Made by a program: the position numbers and the translations under genes
Assembly: GCA_944739405.2 (NCBI GenBank)
Contig: OX123182.2
Coordinates: forward strand, 40,983,598 to 41,047,597
Length of the DNA: 64,000 bases
Source: Euclidia mi
Taxonomy: Eukaryota > Arthropoda > Insecta > Lepidoptera > Erebidae
Reading direction: 5' to 3'
The notes under the pieces: model-generated
Seen by the model: the letters and a program-made list of their open reading frames with translations, nothing else
Databases searched by the model: none
Told to the model about the DNA's origin: nothing
Part shown: piece by piece, positions 23,829 to 36,995 of the stretch
How positions within the stretch are numbered: the stretch's first letter is position 1
Layout: each line of letters opens with the position of its first letter

Positions 23829-24210
23829 GTGTGTTGCCGTGTGGTTGACGGCATAGAATACAAGTGTCGCCACCCCCTATCTTCCCGTGGGTGTCGTAAG
23901 AGGCGACTAAGGGATAACACGTCACAAATACCATCTTTGCGTAGAGACGGAAAACTCGACATGAAACCCTATACGACTGCCTCGTTGGTCTCGCGGCATA
24001 AATATGCGCGTGGGATCGGGAGGTCCCGGGTTCGATTCCTGGGTCGGGTGGTGTTATTGGGTTTTTCTGTCACGACATTCTCAGTAGCAGCACGGAGTCT
24101 GGAAATGTGCCCGGTACAGCAATAGGCTCGCCCCTTATTACGTGGGACTAAAGTATATCTGGCGAAAAGTGGGTGTAGAAATACACCTCGACGATATGTA
24201 TGTATGTACC
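23829..24210 (+). mobile_element. Composite SINE/LINE-tail repeat with tRNA-like box B
   Basis: Starts GTGTGTTGCCGTGTGGTTGACGG, holds TGTCGCCACCCCCTATCTTC and GGTGTCGTAAGAGGCGACTA (shared with 30737-30935), and then a tRNA-like region with CGGGTTCGATTCCTGGGTCG near 24030. Ends in ATGTATGTATGT. The box B-like word supports a polymerase III promoter origin. Confidence 0.6.
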
Positions 24211-27200
24211 TACAGTAATAGTTGAATTTATAGTTTATAATAAAAAGTGAAGTTAGCTAGGTATACATATAGGTATCATAAAGGTGTGAATTAACATTCC
24301 ATGGTCTGAGAAAAACTTCTCATTCTGTGTAAATGTAAATGGCTTTAAAACTCCGTGAGAACTTCCACTTTAGAATGGCGAGGGTGTATTTATGTGTCGC
24401 GGGCTGGCGGCTGGCTCGCGGCCAGCGGTATCGACCCCGCTGCCCTGTCGAACCCCCGCGCCATGCTATCGCCAAGCGCCGCCCTTGAGACACAACTAAT
24501 ATATTTCACTCGCTTTAGCTACATTTTAAACATATCACCAAATATGCACTTTGTCTCAAAGAGTGCAGAAAATTTTAATAATTCACTTTGTTGTTTGTAA
24601 TTATGTACTAGCTTCTGCCCGCGTGTGTCGGTGATGATGATGAGTGAGGTTATAGGTAATAAGGTACTTCAGATTCAACCAATATTTTCAGAAGCTTTCC
24701 CATTTGTAACCTCCCGAGCCAAGTTGTGAAACGTTATTTAATTAATGAAGGTACGCACCTATGCCACTGCTCATTTTACTAAATGCGCTTTTGCCACACC
24801 AGCCTGAGTTACCTACTTATACCTACGAAGTTTTTTCAATTTGTGTTAGGCAGTTAAGCGGTTAAGTATTCCAAGTTTATATTGCATTTGGAATATTATT
24901 ACATAGAATTATTGAATGCAATTCGTATCATCATAGTTAAATAAATGTTATAGGTAGTAACGGTTCCTTATTCTAGTTTCTTAACTCAGTTAAACATTTC
25001 GAGGTGCAGCTTGCTATTTCCCACGTTAGCCTCCTATCTCGACACATAAAGCATTCAGAATAAATGAACTGTGTGTTTCGACTAGAAGATGGTAAGAAGA
25101 TGTAATGCGAGAGCGGTGCAGCGGCTGAGCGCCCGGCCTGTACGGGTGGGCGGTGGTCCGCCGGTGAACGACTGGTCGCGATACCAGACAGCCGCATTGT
25201 CTCTGCAGTCGTTCAACTCATTTTCCCACGAGACTGCGAAATGTCCAATGCCAAAACCCAAATAGCCTAGACGCGTCGCAGACACAGCTAATTCTGTCTC
25301 GGCAACAGCGTCAGGACACTGCGTGTAAGATTGTCCGCAGTCATTGTCATGATAGCGTTACGCTTGTAAACTCGTCATGCCGATTTAATATTATCCATAA
25401 AATGTGCTATTTTGAGGAAAGCAGACGTAAAAAATATTATCTGCCTAGTACCTACCTACTTACCTATCACGAGACGGATCAAACTACTAATTACTTAATC
25501 ATAATTTTATTAACAATTTATACCAGTACCTAATCACCCACTTTGAATGTTCTTTTTTGGTGATTGATTTCAGAACGTAAGTTTTTGACTAACTAACTTG
25601 TATGAGGCTCTCCAAATCTTGATCATTTATAGCGTATAGGATCAGTTGGTACATACCTATTGTGAAATTACTATAGATGAGATGTTTAAAAAACGTTATA
25701 CAAATGTGATAGTTTTCACGTAGCGACTTGGGCGCCAGTGGGCGCAGTGGCGGAGCCGCGCGGCGGCGTGGGCGCCGCGTGACTCACGCCGACATCCGAC
25801 ACGTCCGATCCGTATCCGGAACCACTAACTAGGCACCTATTGCCATTGCCAGTCAAACGAGCGCACGAGCCTACGCGACACAACACTCATTTCAATAAGT
25901 CAGATTAACATACAAATATGAGTAATTATGTTGCAAATGACATGCATTGCGGTAATATTCCAGTTACACATTTGTCTGTTAAATTTACCCAAAATTGTTA
26001 TAGTAAAAGTAAATGAGCAATATTCTTACTCTTTCTTTTTACTTACCTTCTAAACTTGTTGCTTTTACTTACTTAATTAACTTGTACGCATGAATTTAAG
26101 CAACTAGCTATAGGTGCAGATTTAGTAGACGGTGACTTATGGACTCCTACGCTGCATAGAATTGCTGTGGCTTTATGAATGGAAGTATAATTGATTTTCT
26201 TGTGTAGTTCATTCACTCGTATTATTCATATATGCCTGATAAATATTTATAATTAGTGACACGAATAACAAAATATGAGCATGTAGTCCCAAAGTGACGA
26301 TGTCTTTCAATGAATGTAAAGCATGAATATTAAGATGAGCAACTTAGATTTTTTTATAAAGTTGTGACATAAATAGAGATCAGTGTTAAAAAATCACTTT
26401 GATTGAGAAACAAGCAGTTAACAAGTTACAGAGCAATGGTGAAGACTAAAGATGATTTTGTACTAGCTTCAAATATAATCACTTTCAATGTCATATTTTA
26501 GATGATGTCTATTTTGTTCGTTATGATTTAGGTGAAAATAATTAGTACTTTATTGATATGATTAACGCTATTAGACGGGGCATTTTTATCTCAATCTAGC
26601 ATATTAATGTAAGATTTGGTATGGTAAAGCGATGTGCCCGGCACGTGAACTCTGGGAGCGTTCCCACGCACCCACCTCCGCACCATTATGTTCTAATCTC
26701 TTGTAGTCTCTTTCCATTATTACGAAGCCGTGAAAGTACGCTATTCGTTTTGCAAGTGGGAAGGGTAATAAATACACATTGCGGAATTCAACTGCAAAGA
26801 AAGATTAAGTAAATTTATAAAAGTTAGTGTTACTGTAAAAAAGTTAAAATGTATAAATATTTGATGATGCTACTTCAACAACATGTGCTTTTGAACTTAA
26901 GCATCGGGTAAATATACTTAAAATATTATTGATATGTGGTTTATTATATGGGGTAATATAAATTGGTTCTAGCGGTGACTGGCACGATGCCTGGCCCGGT
27001 GCGCACCCGCGATTTCCTGTCGGAACTTCCGGTCGCTGGCGGTAGGTACTAACTTCGTAAGTACTTGCCGTCATACGTTTTCATATTGTTTGAATAAATT
27101 AAACGACATATTTATAACATACGTCAGACGCGTATTGTATTAAATGAATATTCCTTTATATAATAACTGTATCTTTTTGTATTATATTTTATGTCTATCA

Positions 27201-29530
27201 GTAAGATAGGTCTATAATATGAAAAAGTGTGATAAGTGGCTGTTACTGGCCACCAGTGGCTGTGGTCGGTGGCCCGTTTGCGCCGACCCTAAATTTACGC
27301 CCTTGAAAATACAGTGCGACGCACTCACTGATCCTGGTCGCAACATGTTCGTACATGTCATCGCTGCTGACCTACTGCTTGGTATTTACTATTATTATTT
27401 AGATTGGTATTATATACTCATCTTTAAGCTTCAACATAATTATGTAGTTTGATATTGTATTTGCAGTGGATGAGATATATACGAAAATGAACAGAGTGTA
27501 TGTTAGAACAAAAGACTTTTTTATTTTATTGCATAACCATCTAAATCTATCTCATGTCATAGGTACCAATCTAGTAATTCAAGTATGTAAATTTAAGTGA
27601 TGAAATCGATCTGACAATGAGTCAGAAGTCTATATTATGTACATCATAGTACATAATACTAAGTGTGTAATAAATATGTAATATTTTATAGAACTTTAAG
27701 AATATAATTATCTTGAATATAATAAAGAAAATATATTTTAAGAATCAGTTATTTTACGAGCTATTCGAGATTATGAAGATATCGAATTAATCGCTGTACC
27801 TAGTTACAAACTTCATAGACGATTGAAAGATTACGCGTATGCCGCCGCCGGTATTGTTTCTACTGCACGTACATGTATATATTAATCGATTAATATATTT
27901 ATTTGTCACATGATTTTGTAAAACCATATTTATTTGTTAGTTCTTAATCGATGTTTTTACATTTCAGCTGAATGTAGCTACACCGATCATTGAATTTTAT
28001 AAAATTATTACTAAAAAAATTAATAAATGTTTTGTACTTTCTATACCAAAACGGATCGCTATTAAAGTACTTAAAACTTGATATGTTTGTACGTGCTGTT
28101 GCTAGTTGCTACACACTTAGTTTCACAATTTGATTAGTTCAGTGTATTATTGATTTCGCGCTACTAATTTTATTTCGAAGACCTCGCTGTTTGTAAATCG
28201 TTGTATACCTAGATGCGGCAGTGCATTTAGAAATAATTTTCATGCCTTGTTTTCAATAAATGTAGAAATATTGTACAACTATGAATAGGTGTATTAAAAC
28301 ACAAAACTGTAATTAATCGATTCAGGACTATAAATGATTTTTGTTTAATAATTGTGTTCCATGCCTAAATCATTGGAACCGTTGTACCTATTTGCAAAGC
28401 AAATAAACATAAAATGTATTGAAATTAATATACAAAAGTTATAAGTAGTTAACAAATTTCTAAAATTCACGAGTATCATTTCAATTTCTTTTGTAGCTTT
28501 TCTATTTATCCGAAAATCGTGCGACACTGATCATTTCGAATAAAATATAACGGAGAAATGTAATTTTTGATCACGATTCTGAAATCGCTTAATTTGGGTT
28601 ATGAATTTGTCAATTTCTATTAATATTAAGTAGGTATAATAGTTAGATGTAGTTTTATATGGATTATGATAGAACTGCAATATATTATTTACATAATTAT
28701 CATGTTCATGAATGTACAATAAATTAGTTAATTTATCAAGATCAAGCAAACTAAATTAGAAGTCATGGAACATTTTAATAAATGTTATCTACCTATAATC
28801 AAACTACTTATTGCAAAAGTCGCACCCACAAGGTGTGCGTAGGTAGATAGACTACTACTACCTACGGTATCTATTGCCAAATTTATTTTATCTTTAAGTA
28901 ACTTGTATTGATTGCTTAAAGCCACTCCATATGCTATAATGACAATTTCCATGTTAAAAGTTTAATTGATACCGCATATGGGTTACATAGGTAGTTATAG
29001 GGACCTTAAAATGAATAACAAATCAAAATTTAACATAATACGGACTTAATTAAGCATAATATAATATTGCCAGCAATTTCTGATCGCTAAATAATACTTA
29101 ATTTAAATAGAAAGAAAACATAGTGCAAATTATATTTCAATCTCAAAATAATTAATTGGAGCACTATGGATCAAATTGTTATAGTCGGCGTATAAATCAG
29201 TTGTCAACAATAAAAAAATGTACAGGTACAAATTAACGTGAAAATAATTATAATGATCAATATGAATAATTACTTGTTAATAATGTATGTTAACCTAAAT
29301 ACAGCAGATGTAATTAAACCGATCACAATTTATTTAAAGACAACACTGTGCAAATATTACTATTTTCTTCATTTGATTATTGTAAACATAACCTATAAAC
29401 AAATGACATGTTATCATCTCAAATGAATAAGTTCAACGAGATAGTGTTGATTAAAATATAACGAAATTTTACCTTGACATATCTAAGTAACGATTAATTA
29501 AAGTTTAAGTGAAGTTAAGTATAAACTTAC
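24211..29530. other. Gene-free region upstream of rhomboid coding exons (putative first intron)
   Basis: No coding exon is supported. AT-rich DNA with isolated GC-rich blocks at 24400-24490, 25100-25200, 25730-25830 and 26980-27050. These blocks are non-repetitive within the window. If the promoter is at 29762 this is a 7.7-kb intron, where insect developmental genes often keep enhancers (inference only). The block at 25165-25214 carries the inverted pair GAACGACTG / CAGTCGTTC. Confidence 0.4.
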
Positions 29531-29762
29531 CCATAATGTAATCGAAGTTTGGAATTCCCACTACAAAACATAAATTTTCTTCTCTTATAAATCAAAAGAA
29601 AATACTTGCACAACACTAAAAGTCACTAAGTTTTTGTTATTTGCGAGGTAGAATAGTTTATTTTGTATAATATTCCTTAACGTAATAAAGACGCGTGCGA
29701 AATCAGCTGAGTTAAGAGCGCGGAGCGACACGAACTACTCTCATCAGCGCTCCCTACAGACT
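29531..29762 (-). promoter_or_regulatory. Candidate rhomboid promoter and non-coding first exon
   Basis: On the minus strand an arthropod-type initiator TCAGTC has its A at 29762, with a DPE-like AGTTCGTG starting about 27 bases downstream. An exact donor ATGG|GTAAGTTTA follows at 29530. Joined to the acceptor at 21810 this would be a 232-base leader with no in-frame start, leaving translation at 21809. Against it: an ATG in better context at the exon end (ATTATGG) would open a short out-of-frame frame overlapping the rhomboid start. No TATA box is needed for this promoter class. Confidence 0.35.
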
Positions 29763-30164
29763 GACGTTTCGTTCCGTAGTTGCGTTTCGTTTTCGTCCGG
29801 TTGTCGAATGAACAGACGATTTTTTTTGCTGTTTGGGCAGAGGTGGTGGCTAGGTAGATATAGCTTTGATGCCGTATCTTTAAAAGGGTGGTTTTTATTG
29901 TCCAACACACGTTTTCTCTCACTGTAGCTTTTTATTAGATTTCCTTCCGGTATTAGGTAGGTAGGTAATTAGTTCAATGCAAGTACCTACTTGCATAGTT
30001 TGTCACAGGTTGAAGTAAGCCCTAGATAGTTACCAAATTAATTTAGGTTTCTAAAATAAATTCGCTATTAAACTACTTTTAACATTGAATGTAGAAACGA
30101 ACTTCATTTTCTCTGTTACGAGTACCGCACGATAGGCACATCGGCACATACCTACCAAATTCAC

Positions 30165-30242
30165 CCCTTGTATGCCGGAACGCAGATCTACGCGAGACAC
30201 AATAGCTTTTTAATTGTGTCTGGTATTCCGGCATACAAGAGG
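30165..30242. repeat. Asymmetric stem-loop upstream of rhomboid
   Basis: Outer stem CTTGTATGCCGGAA / TTCCGGCATACAAG, inner stem AGACACAAT / ATTGTGTCT (30195-30203 with 30213-30221), loop of 9 bases, and a 14-versus-4-base internal bulge. Could be a small-RNA hairpin or transposon relic; nothing else is known. Confidence 0.6.
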
Positions 30243-30378
30243 TTAAACATTGGCAGGTAGACATTGACAGCTACAGGCACAGGTCAGGCAGCTTTAATAA
30301 AATTGTACTGTTATCTAAATTTCCAAAATGAAATCATTTTAACAATTACCTAAGTAATTAAAGGTTCCTGGTCCTCTA

Positions 30379-30581
30379 TCTTAATATATAAAATCCTTGC
30401 GTTACTGACTGACTGACAGACACGCTACAGCCGAAACTATTGGGCGCAGGAAGCTGAAATTTGGCATGTATGTTCCTTGGGGACCGTAGGGGTGGACTAA
30501 GGGATTTCCCGAAATTCCCAAGGGATCGGCCAAAACGGGTAAATTAAAAAAAATGCAGGCGTAGCTGCTGGCGTCCTCTAG
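30379..30581 (+). mobile_element. Non-autonomous Helitron (203 bp)
   Basis: Starts TCTTAATATATAAAATCCTT after an A and ends GGCGTCCTCTAG before a T. Same family as 23617-23823 and 37926-38132, opposite orientation to those. Confidence 0.88.
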
Positions 30582-30736
30582 TGCTGTGTCTGCTAGTGCA
30601 TAAGTAGGTATGAAGCAAAGTTGCTACTCGCATCTGTCGGTTCCTATAGATATCACATGGATATGCCGATTTTCCTGGATTTTCACTATTATTTGTGAAT
30701 TCCTTCTGGTGATATAATTATAGTGCACGCAATCGT

Positions 30737-32230
30737 GTGGTGACGGATTAAGAATACAGAATGTCACCACCCCATATCATCCCATGGGTGTCGTAAGAGC
30801 CGACAGAGGGAGCATATTATGCAGAGAACAGCACTGTAATAGAAGGAAAACTTGATACAAACCCTATACCAACCCGTTTGGCCAGCGTGGTGTAGTAGGC
30901 CAATTCCTCCTTTCAAAGGAAAGGCCTGGTCCAGCCAGGCGCGGTCGCAGCCTGAAATTTTGGAGGGGGTCACTCACTACACTAATAAAAATTAGGTACC
31001 TATCTGGATCGCCATTTATAGCGTAAATACTGGTAAAAATTTCGAAATACGTCGCTATTTTAAGGGATTGTGAGTGGTTGGGGGGAGTAGGGGGGAGGGT
31101 TCGGGTGCCCTCCTCACCATTTTCACCCGCCGGAAATACTTGGTTCCTTTAGAAAAAATAAAAATTATATGCTCTCCAAACATCAGTGTGTATGGTGGTG
31201 CCAACTTCCACATTCTTCACACCAGTTTAATAATTAATAATGGCAGGTTGCGTTTCGTTTCACGTTTTTGTCATAAAACCTAAAAATTACATTTGAAAAA
31301 CTGTACTAAAGCATAAAAATTACGTTCCGTTTTGCATAATTGCCAAAGTATTGAAGAATTTTTGGACATTGTTTAAAAATATTTAGACGCAACTCCGGCA
31401 GCCAAAATTACTTTGAGGGGATTAAGACTAACTCCCTTAAGCCCTACACCACCAAAACCCTCAAATTCAGGCGACTCGTTTTAAATCCAACCCAAAATAC
31501 TTATTATATTTGTAGTTTTTTTAATGATACATGTAAATGTCTAAAAATCATTAATGTACATCAAATTTTACTTTATGAGCACATTTCTGTATAAAAATAT
31601 TTAAATAAAACCTTCTCCTGTAAAATTTAGTTTTTATCGGTTGCGCTAAAATGGCGGGAAAGGCTCGATATTACTTACAGTGACTTATCATTATTATAAA
31701 ATTATCATTAAATGAAGCACTGTTCTTCAAATTAAATTATATGAAGTAAGTATTCGACAATTAAGTTATATTTTAATTTTTCCTCAATCACAAAACTTAA
31801 CAACAAGAATCACAATTCACAACTAGGTAAATAGACAGCCTTTATCTTAAATCTTTACAATAAACCGACAAATTATATTATTAGAATATTGTTAAACAAT
31901 CTTTATCATAACGACGCATATCGATTTTGCTAGGATTACCAAAACTACGTAGGTATTTCGGTTCCTTGTTTCTAAACTAGATGTAATTTCCAAGTTATTT
32001 TGGCCATCGTACGTAGTTCATAAAAATACCACTAGATAGAGTCAGCAAACTATAAATTTATCGCTGTTAGGGAATAGCTAGAAATTTCCTTTTATTATTT
32101 GGCAAATTTTTGAGATTTTTCAATTTGACCTTTAGATTTTGGGGGGGGGTCATGTCCCCTGTGACCCCCCCCTTCGGACCGCGCCTGGGTCCAGCAGTGG
32201 ACTGTTAAAGGCTGATGATGATGATGAATC
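30737..32230 (+). mobile_element. SINE/LINE-tail repeat ending in (GATGAT)n, split by a hAT insertion
   Basis: Left piece 30737-30935 carries TGTCACCACCCCATATCATC and CCAGCGTGGTGTAGTAGGCC. The right piece 32188-32230 carries GTCCAGCAGTGGACTGTTAA and the GATGATGATGATGA end. Removing 30936-32187 and one duplication copy restores a continuous lepidopteran tail (GGTCCAGCAGTGGACTG), so this is a true nested insertion. Confidence 0.8.
30936..32187. mobile_element. 1.25-kb non-autonomous hAT element
   Basis: Ends are CAGGCGCGGTC and its complement GACCGCGCCTG up to small changes (right end CGGACCGCGCCTG). Flanked by GGTCCAGC at 30928-30935 and 32188-32195, a perfect 8-bp duplication. Interior is AT-rich with no transposase frame; near the right end the run GGGGGGGGGTCATGTCCCC mirrors GGAGGGGGTCACTC near the left end. 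The same G-rich subterminal style occurs in the 11983-15216 element. Confidence 0.85.
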
Positions 32231-34825
32231 TACGGCACTATGTTATTACTGTTATTAGAGAAATCATAAAGGTTGTTAAGTCGTTTATAAGTTGGTCACC
32301 CCACGAGTCACCCTATCTTTTTTTTATCAGTTAATGCTCGTTGCTGAATCTTTTTTAAAGGTTGTACCTGCCTATGCAGAAATATAAATTTGGGTTATGC
32401 TACCAATTATCTACTAAATTTATCACACAACATAACTGTTTTAGATTAGGTACGAATTAAGTAATTATAATTACCTTGGAGGTGGTTGATGCAGTGCTCA
32501 TTGCTTTTGTACATAAAGTACCTACCTACCTACCTAGTTTCATTTTTGTAACATCTGAAATGAAGTAAATAGATAGGTAGTATCTTCCAATTTATATCTA
32601 CCTACCTGTAGTATAGGTATTTTGAATATACCCGCGGATTATATGGGCAAGCGCTAAGAATTTAAGAAATTTTTATCAATTTGTTTTTACAGACAAGATC
32701 TTTTGTTTCATTCTTCTTTGCGCACACCTGTTATCCAGATGAGAACAATTATGACAATAGTTTTATGTGCGGATACTATGTAGATAATCCGTTTCAGCTG
32801 TGCATTTTCCATTTACCACTTTATTAGTCAGTTCAAGATCTGAAACATCTGTGCGCAGTTCTTTGACGTTTTGTTTGGTAATTTGTAAGTCGTTAAATAA
32901 AAGGGAGAATAGAAAATCTGCTTTATTCAATATCAGTAGATAAGTAGGTACGTCTATTATCAGCAGGTAGACAACCTGTGCCGGGCCTTATCTTAAACTT
33001 GTTTTAATTATTAAACAATAGGTTTGAATAGGTTGAGTGGCAATGAAATCTCAGTGTTTGTCTTCTTTTTTACTATTTACTTGATTCACAGACCACCTAC
33101 CCCACTTGATTAGACTGCACGGACGGCGCGCGGCGTAGTGGTCGCGTCGCCGGTTGGCATTGCGCTGAGTGTCGTTATGTCGTAGGTTCCATCCTCGGAC
33201 TAGTCAACACTTTGTGTGATCCACAAGTTGTTGTTTTACGTCTGGTCCGTTGATAGAATGTTTGTAAAGTAGGTACACTGCGACACATGATTTATTCCTA
33301 GAGCGAACATAAAAAAAACTATAGGGTAGGTACTACCTTAACCTAACGATTAAGTTATGTCAACATTCGTAACCTAAACACCATACGGCATAATGATAGC
33401 CTATTTCAGCACGGCAAATAAAAAAACAAAGCAGATGGTTGGCAAAGGTTCCGTTCCGAGTCCCATCATAATGACATTTCACGCCTATTGGGTTCGACTG
33501 CAAGTTTATGGTCCCTATATGTCAACACACGGTCTGATGTCGATAGCAGCAACAATGGCAGGTGGACAGACGCATCAGCGGGGATCTGCTCTGCTAATTT
33601 GGTCAATATTTATTCGCAGGATGCCGCCACCCGTCACAAATGGAGGGCTATTATGATGCCGACAACGGTGCCTTTGATTAGTGCTTCCAAGTGGCGATAA
33701 GTACCTAGTTACCTTGTTAATTATTAAAGTGTGTAGGTTTCTTTATAACGATGAGAGCAACAGCTCAAGTTATACCTATTACCTAGGTACCTACTATGAA
33801 ATATGTTTTGTTATGTAATAAACTTTTGTGATCGGTTTGGGATCGTATTGAATCTAAACATTAAACCATGATATTAAGCTAAAAAAAGTAGGTAATATGT
33901 TATCTCTAATAAAATAATGCACAGTGAGTAGAGTAACACTTATTAAATAAGTATTTTTTTATAATTCGGTAAGTACAACTTAGGTATACCATTTTATTAA
34001 CATCTTTTGTGTGTAAGTTATTTAAAATTGAACATTGAAATAGGTAGCTGCCTAATTGTGGAATGATAAAATATTACTTAAATATAAGTATCTACTTACC
34101 TACATCAAGTTTGCATTGGCATTCTAACTGTTATGTTGTTGAGTAGACACACATCACATCAGTTAACGACCATAACATATGGCGAGTCAGACAACTGCCG
34201 CTGTAGTATTATCAAAATTTGTTAATTTCACTCAAAACAGCCAGTCATTACGATGTATTGTTCCCCTCGTACGATCGTACCACCGAGCCCTAAGCTGTGC
34301 CCCAACAGTGTCTGTGCCCGGCTCATAGAAACAACCATTGCGCCTTGCCATTGCGTAATTGGAAGATTAAAAAATAAACTTGTCAAAATCTCTCGCTCCA
34401 TTTTCGAATATTCACACGTGTATGACAAAAGAAAAATAAATGTACCAACCAAAGATTCTGGTTGAAGATGCAAGCATAAACGCGGTGATGTAACCATTTT
34501 CCGTTTCCTGTATTTGAAAAGCTCCTTTTCTGTTTATTTGATTTTCAAGTACCTAGGTATGAAGGTACGTACATAAGTAGATACTTACACCTCGAAACTT
34601 GTGTTATACCTATGTACTGCGTACAACTGTGCATATTTCATAGATATGCCTTTAGTTTGAGTAGATATTAATAAATTTAGTTAGTGTGTTAATAACTGAT
34701 TACATTTTGTAACATTGTGCAATATTTTTTTACTGTTGCATTAGGCGAAAACGCAAAAAACATGACGTAATGTTGGGAAAACATTTAGCAACACTAAGTA
34801 CCTTGGTACAATACAATATGACTTA
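32231..34825. other. Gene-free stretch
   Basis: No gene is supported. Contains GTAGGTA/TACCTACC microsatellites (32520-32620), a SINE at 33118-33309, and two base-balanced non-repetitive blocks at 33390-33700 and 34170-34500 whose open frames (up to 89 codons) match no family I know and could equally be conserved non-coding DNA. Confidence 0.4.
33118..33309 (+). mobile_element. SINE family A copy
   Basis: Head CGGCGTAGTGGTCGCGTCGC, a decayed box B (GTAGGTTCCATCCTCGGA), then the family body CACTTTGTGTGATCCACAAG and TGTTTGTAAAGT. Ends near ATTCCTAGAGCG. Confidence 0.65.
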
Positions 34826-35151
34826 GGGTAAACAGTATAATGATTGGCACCCTAAGCCGGTTTCTACTACTAAGTAACAAATTCTCAGGAAAATACAAAT
34901 TCAATAATATTTTCTATGATTTTGTCGGATTTTTTTTACATGGGCATTAATAAAAATAAAACATCGTATTTAATAAAGCCGTTTTATTAGCATAAAATGT
35001 GCTCAAACTTATTTCTTAAGAAAAGTACAATCATTGTCACCCTGGTATAGTTATTGGCAGTACCAAAAAGGTACAATCATTGGCACTGTTGGCCTAAGGG
35101 CGTGATACCCAGACGGTCTTAAGACTTGATATCCGGATCTTTATACATGTA

Positions 35152-35367
35152 CTAGACGATGCCCGCGGTTACACCCGCGTTATTTAAGGCTACTGCTCTG
35201 CTCCCGTCGCTCATAGCGTGATGTTATATACCCTATAGCCTTCCTCGATAAATGGGCTATCTAACACTGAAAGAATTTTTCAAATCGGGCCAGTAGTTCC
35301 TGAGATTAGCGCGTTCAACCAAACAAACAAACAAACAAACTCTTCAGCTTTATATATTAGTATAAGA
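35152..35367 (-). mobile_element. Non-autonomous Helitron, second family (216 bp)
   Basis: Minus strand starts TCTTATACTAATATATAAAG and ends GGCATCGTCTAG between A and T. Contains a (GTTT)n run near its 5' end and GCCCGATTTGAAAAATTC. A diverged relative is at 38536-38735. Confidence 0.8.
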
Positions 35368-36230
35368 TTCTATGTAATCAAAATATATATTTATGAATGT
35401 TTATGTAACCTTCTAATATTTGTAACATAAGTCTATATTTGAAAGAAGTTTAGGTCATTTACTTACCACGTTTTATATCTTTCTTTCGGCATATTTTTCT
35501 AAATGTAGCTCATCTTGTCTTTTAGATACATTGTAGCAAATGAGCCCTGTTTCAGTTTCTCACAAGCATTTTGTTCGTAATATACTAAGTTCTTTGTTTT
35601 AAGCGATATCTGTCCTGATTTCTGAGTACTTTGTAGAGAAAGGTTGCCATCTCTGTACGACCACCGTACCATAGTAAGTTGGGTGTAAAATGCGAAGAAA
35701 TATACAATCTAAAGTTGTTTGTATGCGAATTTGACGGAAAATAAACAAAAATCTGAAAAAAATATGATTCTAAAATGTGCCAATGACTATGCTGTTGAAC
35801 AATTTTTAAGTATAAGTAGTCATTGGCACTATCGGAAAAGACGATCCATCTATTTAATCGCGCAAAACTAACATTTATTAAGCTTTAATGAAGATAACAG
35901 CTACAAATAAATAGGTACTTTTGTGTAAAAATAATTAAAATATATTTTTTCGCTTCGGAAAGTAACTACCTAACCTAAACATGTCATTAATTTTTGGGCA
36001 GTATTTAACTCTCCCTCAATATAATCTCTGATTTATACAAAAAAAATACCTTTGTTCTACCAAATATACTTATTGCACCACTAAAATATACTCACTAAAA
36101 TATATCATAACGAACACCTGTTTATTGACCGTTGCAAATCTCTAATATTAAAATTAATCCTTTTAGTTAAAGAAGTATTTCAAATTTTACTTTTACTCAA
36201 CAACCAAATAATTTGAGAAACTAAGTTCAC

Positions 36231-36253
36231 GGAGCCCTGCTTCGCAGGGCTCC
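36231..36253. repeat. Perfect GC-rich 10-bp hairpin
   Basis: GGAGCCCTGC / GCAGGGCTCC with loop TTC, followed by a short T-run. Lies inside the 34826-36744 element, in strongly AT-rich surroundings. Resembles a bacterial terminator only by chance of shape; here it is part of transposon DNA. Confidence 0.7.
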
Positions 36254-36759
36254 TATTTTTGGGTACAGCGTCACAAGAAAACCTAACATAACCTATTTAG
36301 TTTTCTGAGTGGATGAGTTTCCCAAGCGGACGAGACTTATCATATTAAATGATATTTTATGGAAAGATTGAGGCATATTTGGTGTGCAATTAGTATTTTA
36401 GTGTTCGATTATTATTTTAGTGTGCAATAAGTGTTTTAGTGAAAGAATAAAGATTTTTAGCGTAACGCACTCAGTGTGTTGCTTAAGATTTTTGATGCAC
36501 TGTTAAAAATATCCCTTAATTTTTAAGCAATTTTCCTAGTATTTTTATTTAATTTTCTTAAACAACTGTTAAAGAAAAATGGTTCACAGTTAAGATTTAA
36601 ATATTTGTTCTGTGTATAAGAAATAGGTTATCCTGCTTATGAATGTATGTTTGTGATATAATAATATAAGATTTTCCTAATATTCAGGATAATTCAGCAG
36701 AGTGCCAATCATTGGGGGGGTGCTAACATTACTGTAGTTTATCCTACGTTCCTAACTAA

Positions 36760-36928
36760 TCTAATATATAAACTTCTCGTGTCACAGTTTTCGTTCCCAT
36801 ACTCCTCCGAAACGGCTTGACCGATTTTGATGAATTTTTTTGTGCTTATCCGGTATCTTTGAGAATAGGCCAACATCTATTTAAAAAAAAAAAAAAATTT
36901 GCAAAGCAACGTTTGCCGGGTCAGCTAG
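36760..36928 (+). mobile_element. Non-autonomous Helitron, third family (169 bp)
   Basis: Starts TCTAATATATAAACTTCTCG after A and ends GCCGGGTCAGCTAG before T. Contains CGGCTTGACCGATTTTGATG, a widespread lepidopteran repeat word. Begins 15 bp after the end of the TA-flanked element. Confidence 0.85.
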
Positions 36929-36995
36929 TATAATTATAATTCTAGGTCAACTAACAATGATCTGACCCCAAACTGAGCAGAGCTTGTACTATGTT

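Larger units (their letters stand above)
34826..36744. mobile_element. 1.9-kb TA-flanked DNA element with repeated ATCATTGGCAC motifs
   Basis: Ends are inverted: GGGTAAACAGTATAATGATT on the left, GGATAAACTACAGTAATGTT on the right complement, both running into GGCAC/AGCAC, and both flanked by TA. The motif AATCATTGGCAC or close variants recurs near both ends and inside (about 34840, 35028, 35050, 35070, 35777, 35818, 36702). Subterminal motif arrays are typical transposase binding sites. A Helitron is nested at 35152-35367. No transposase is seen. Confidence 0.6.

Noticed and set aside
36231..36260. Rho-independent terminator (GC stem plus T-run)
   Set aside because: The window is eukaryotic and the stem lies inside a transposon; the shape is coincidental.
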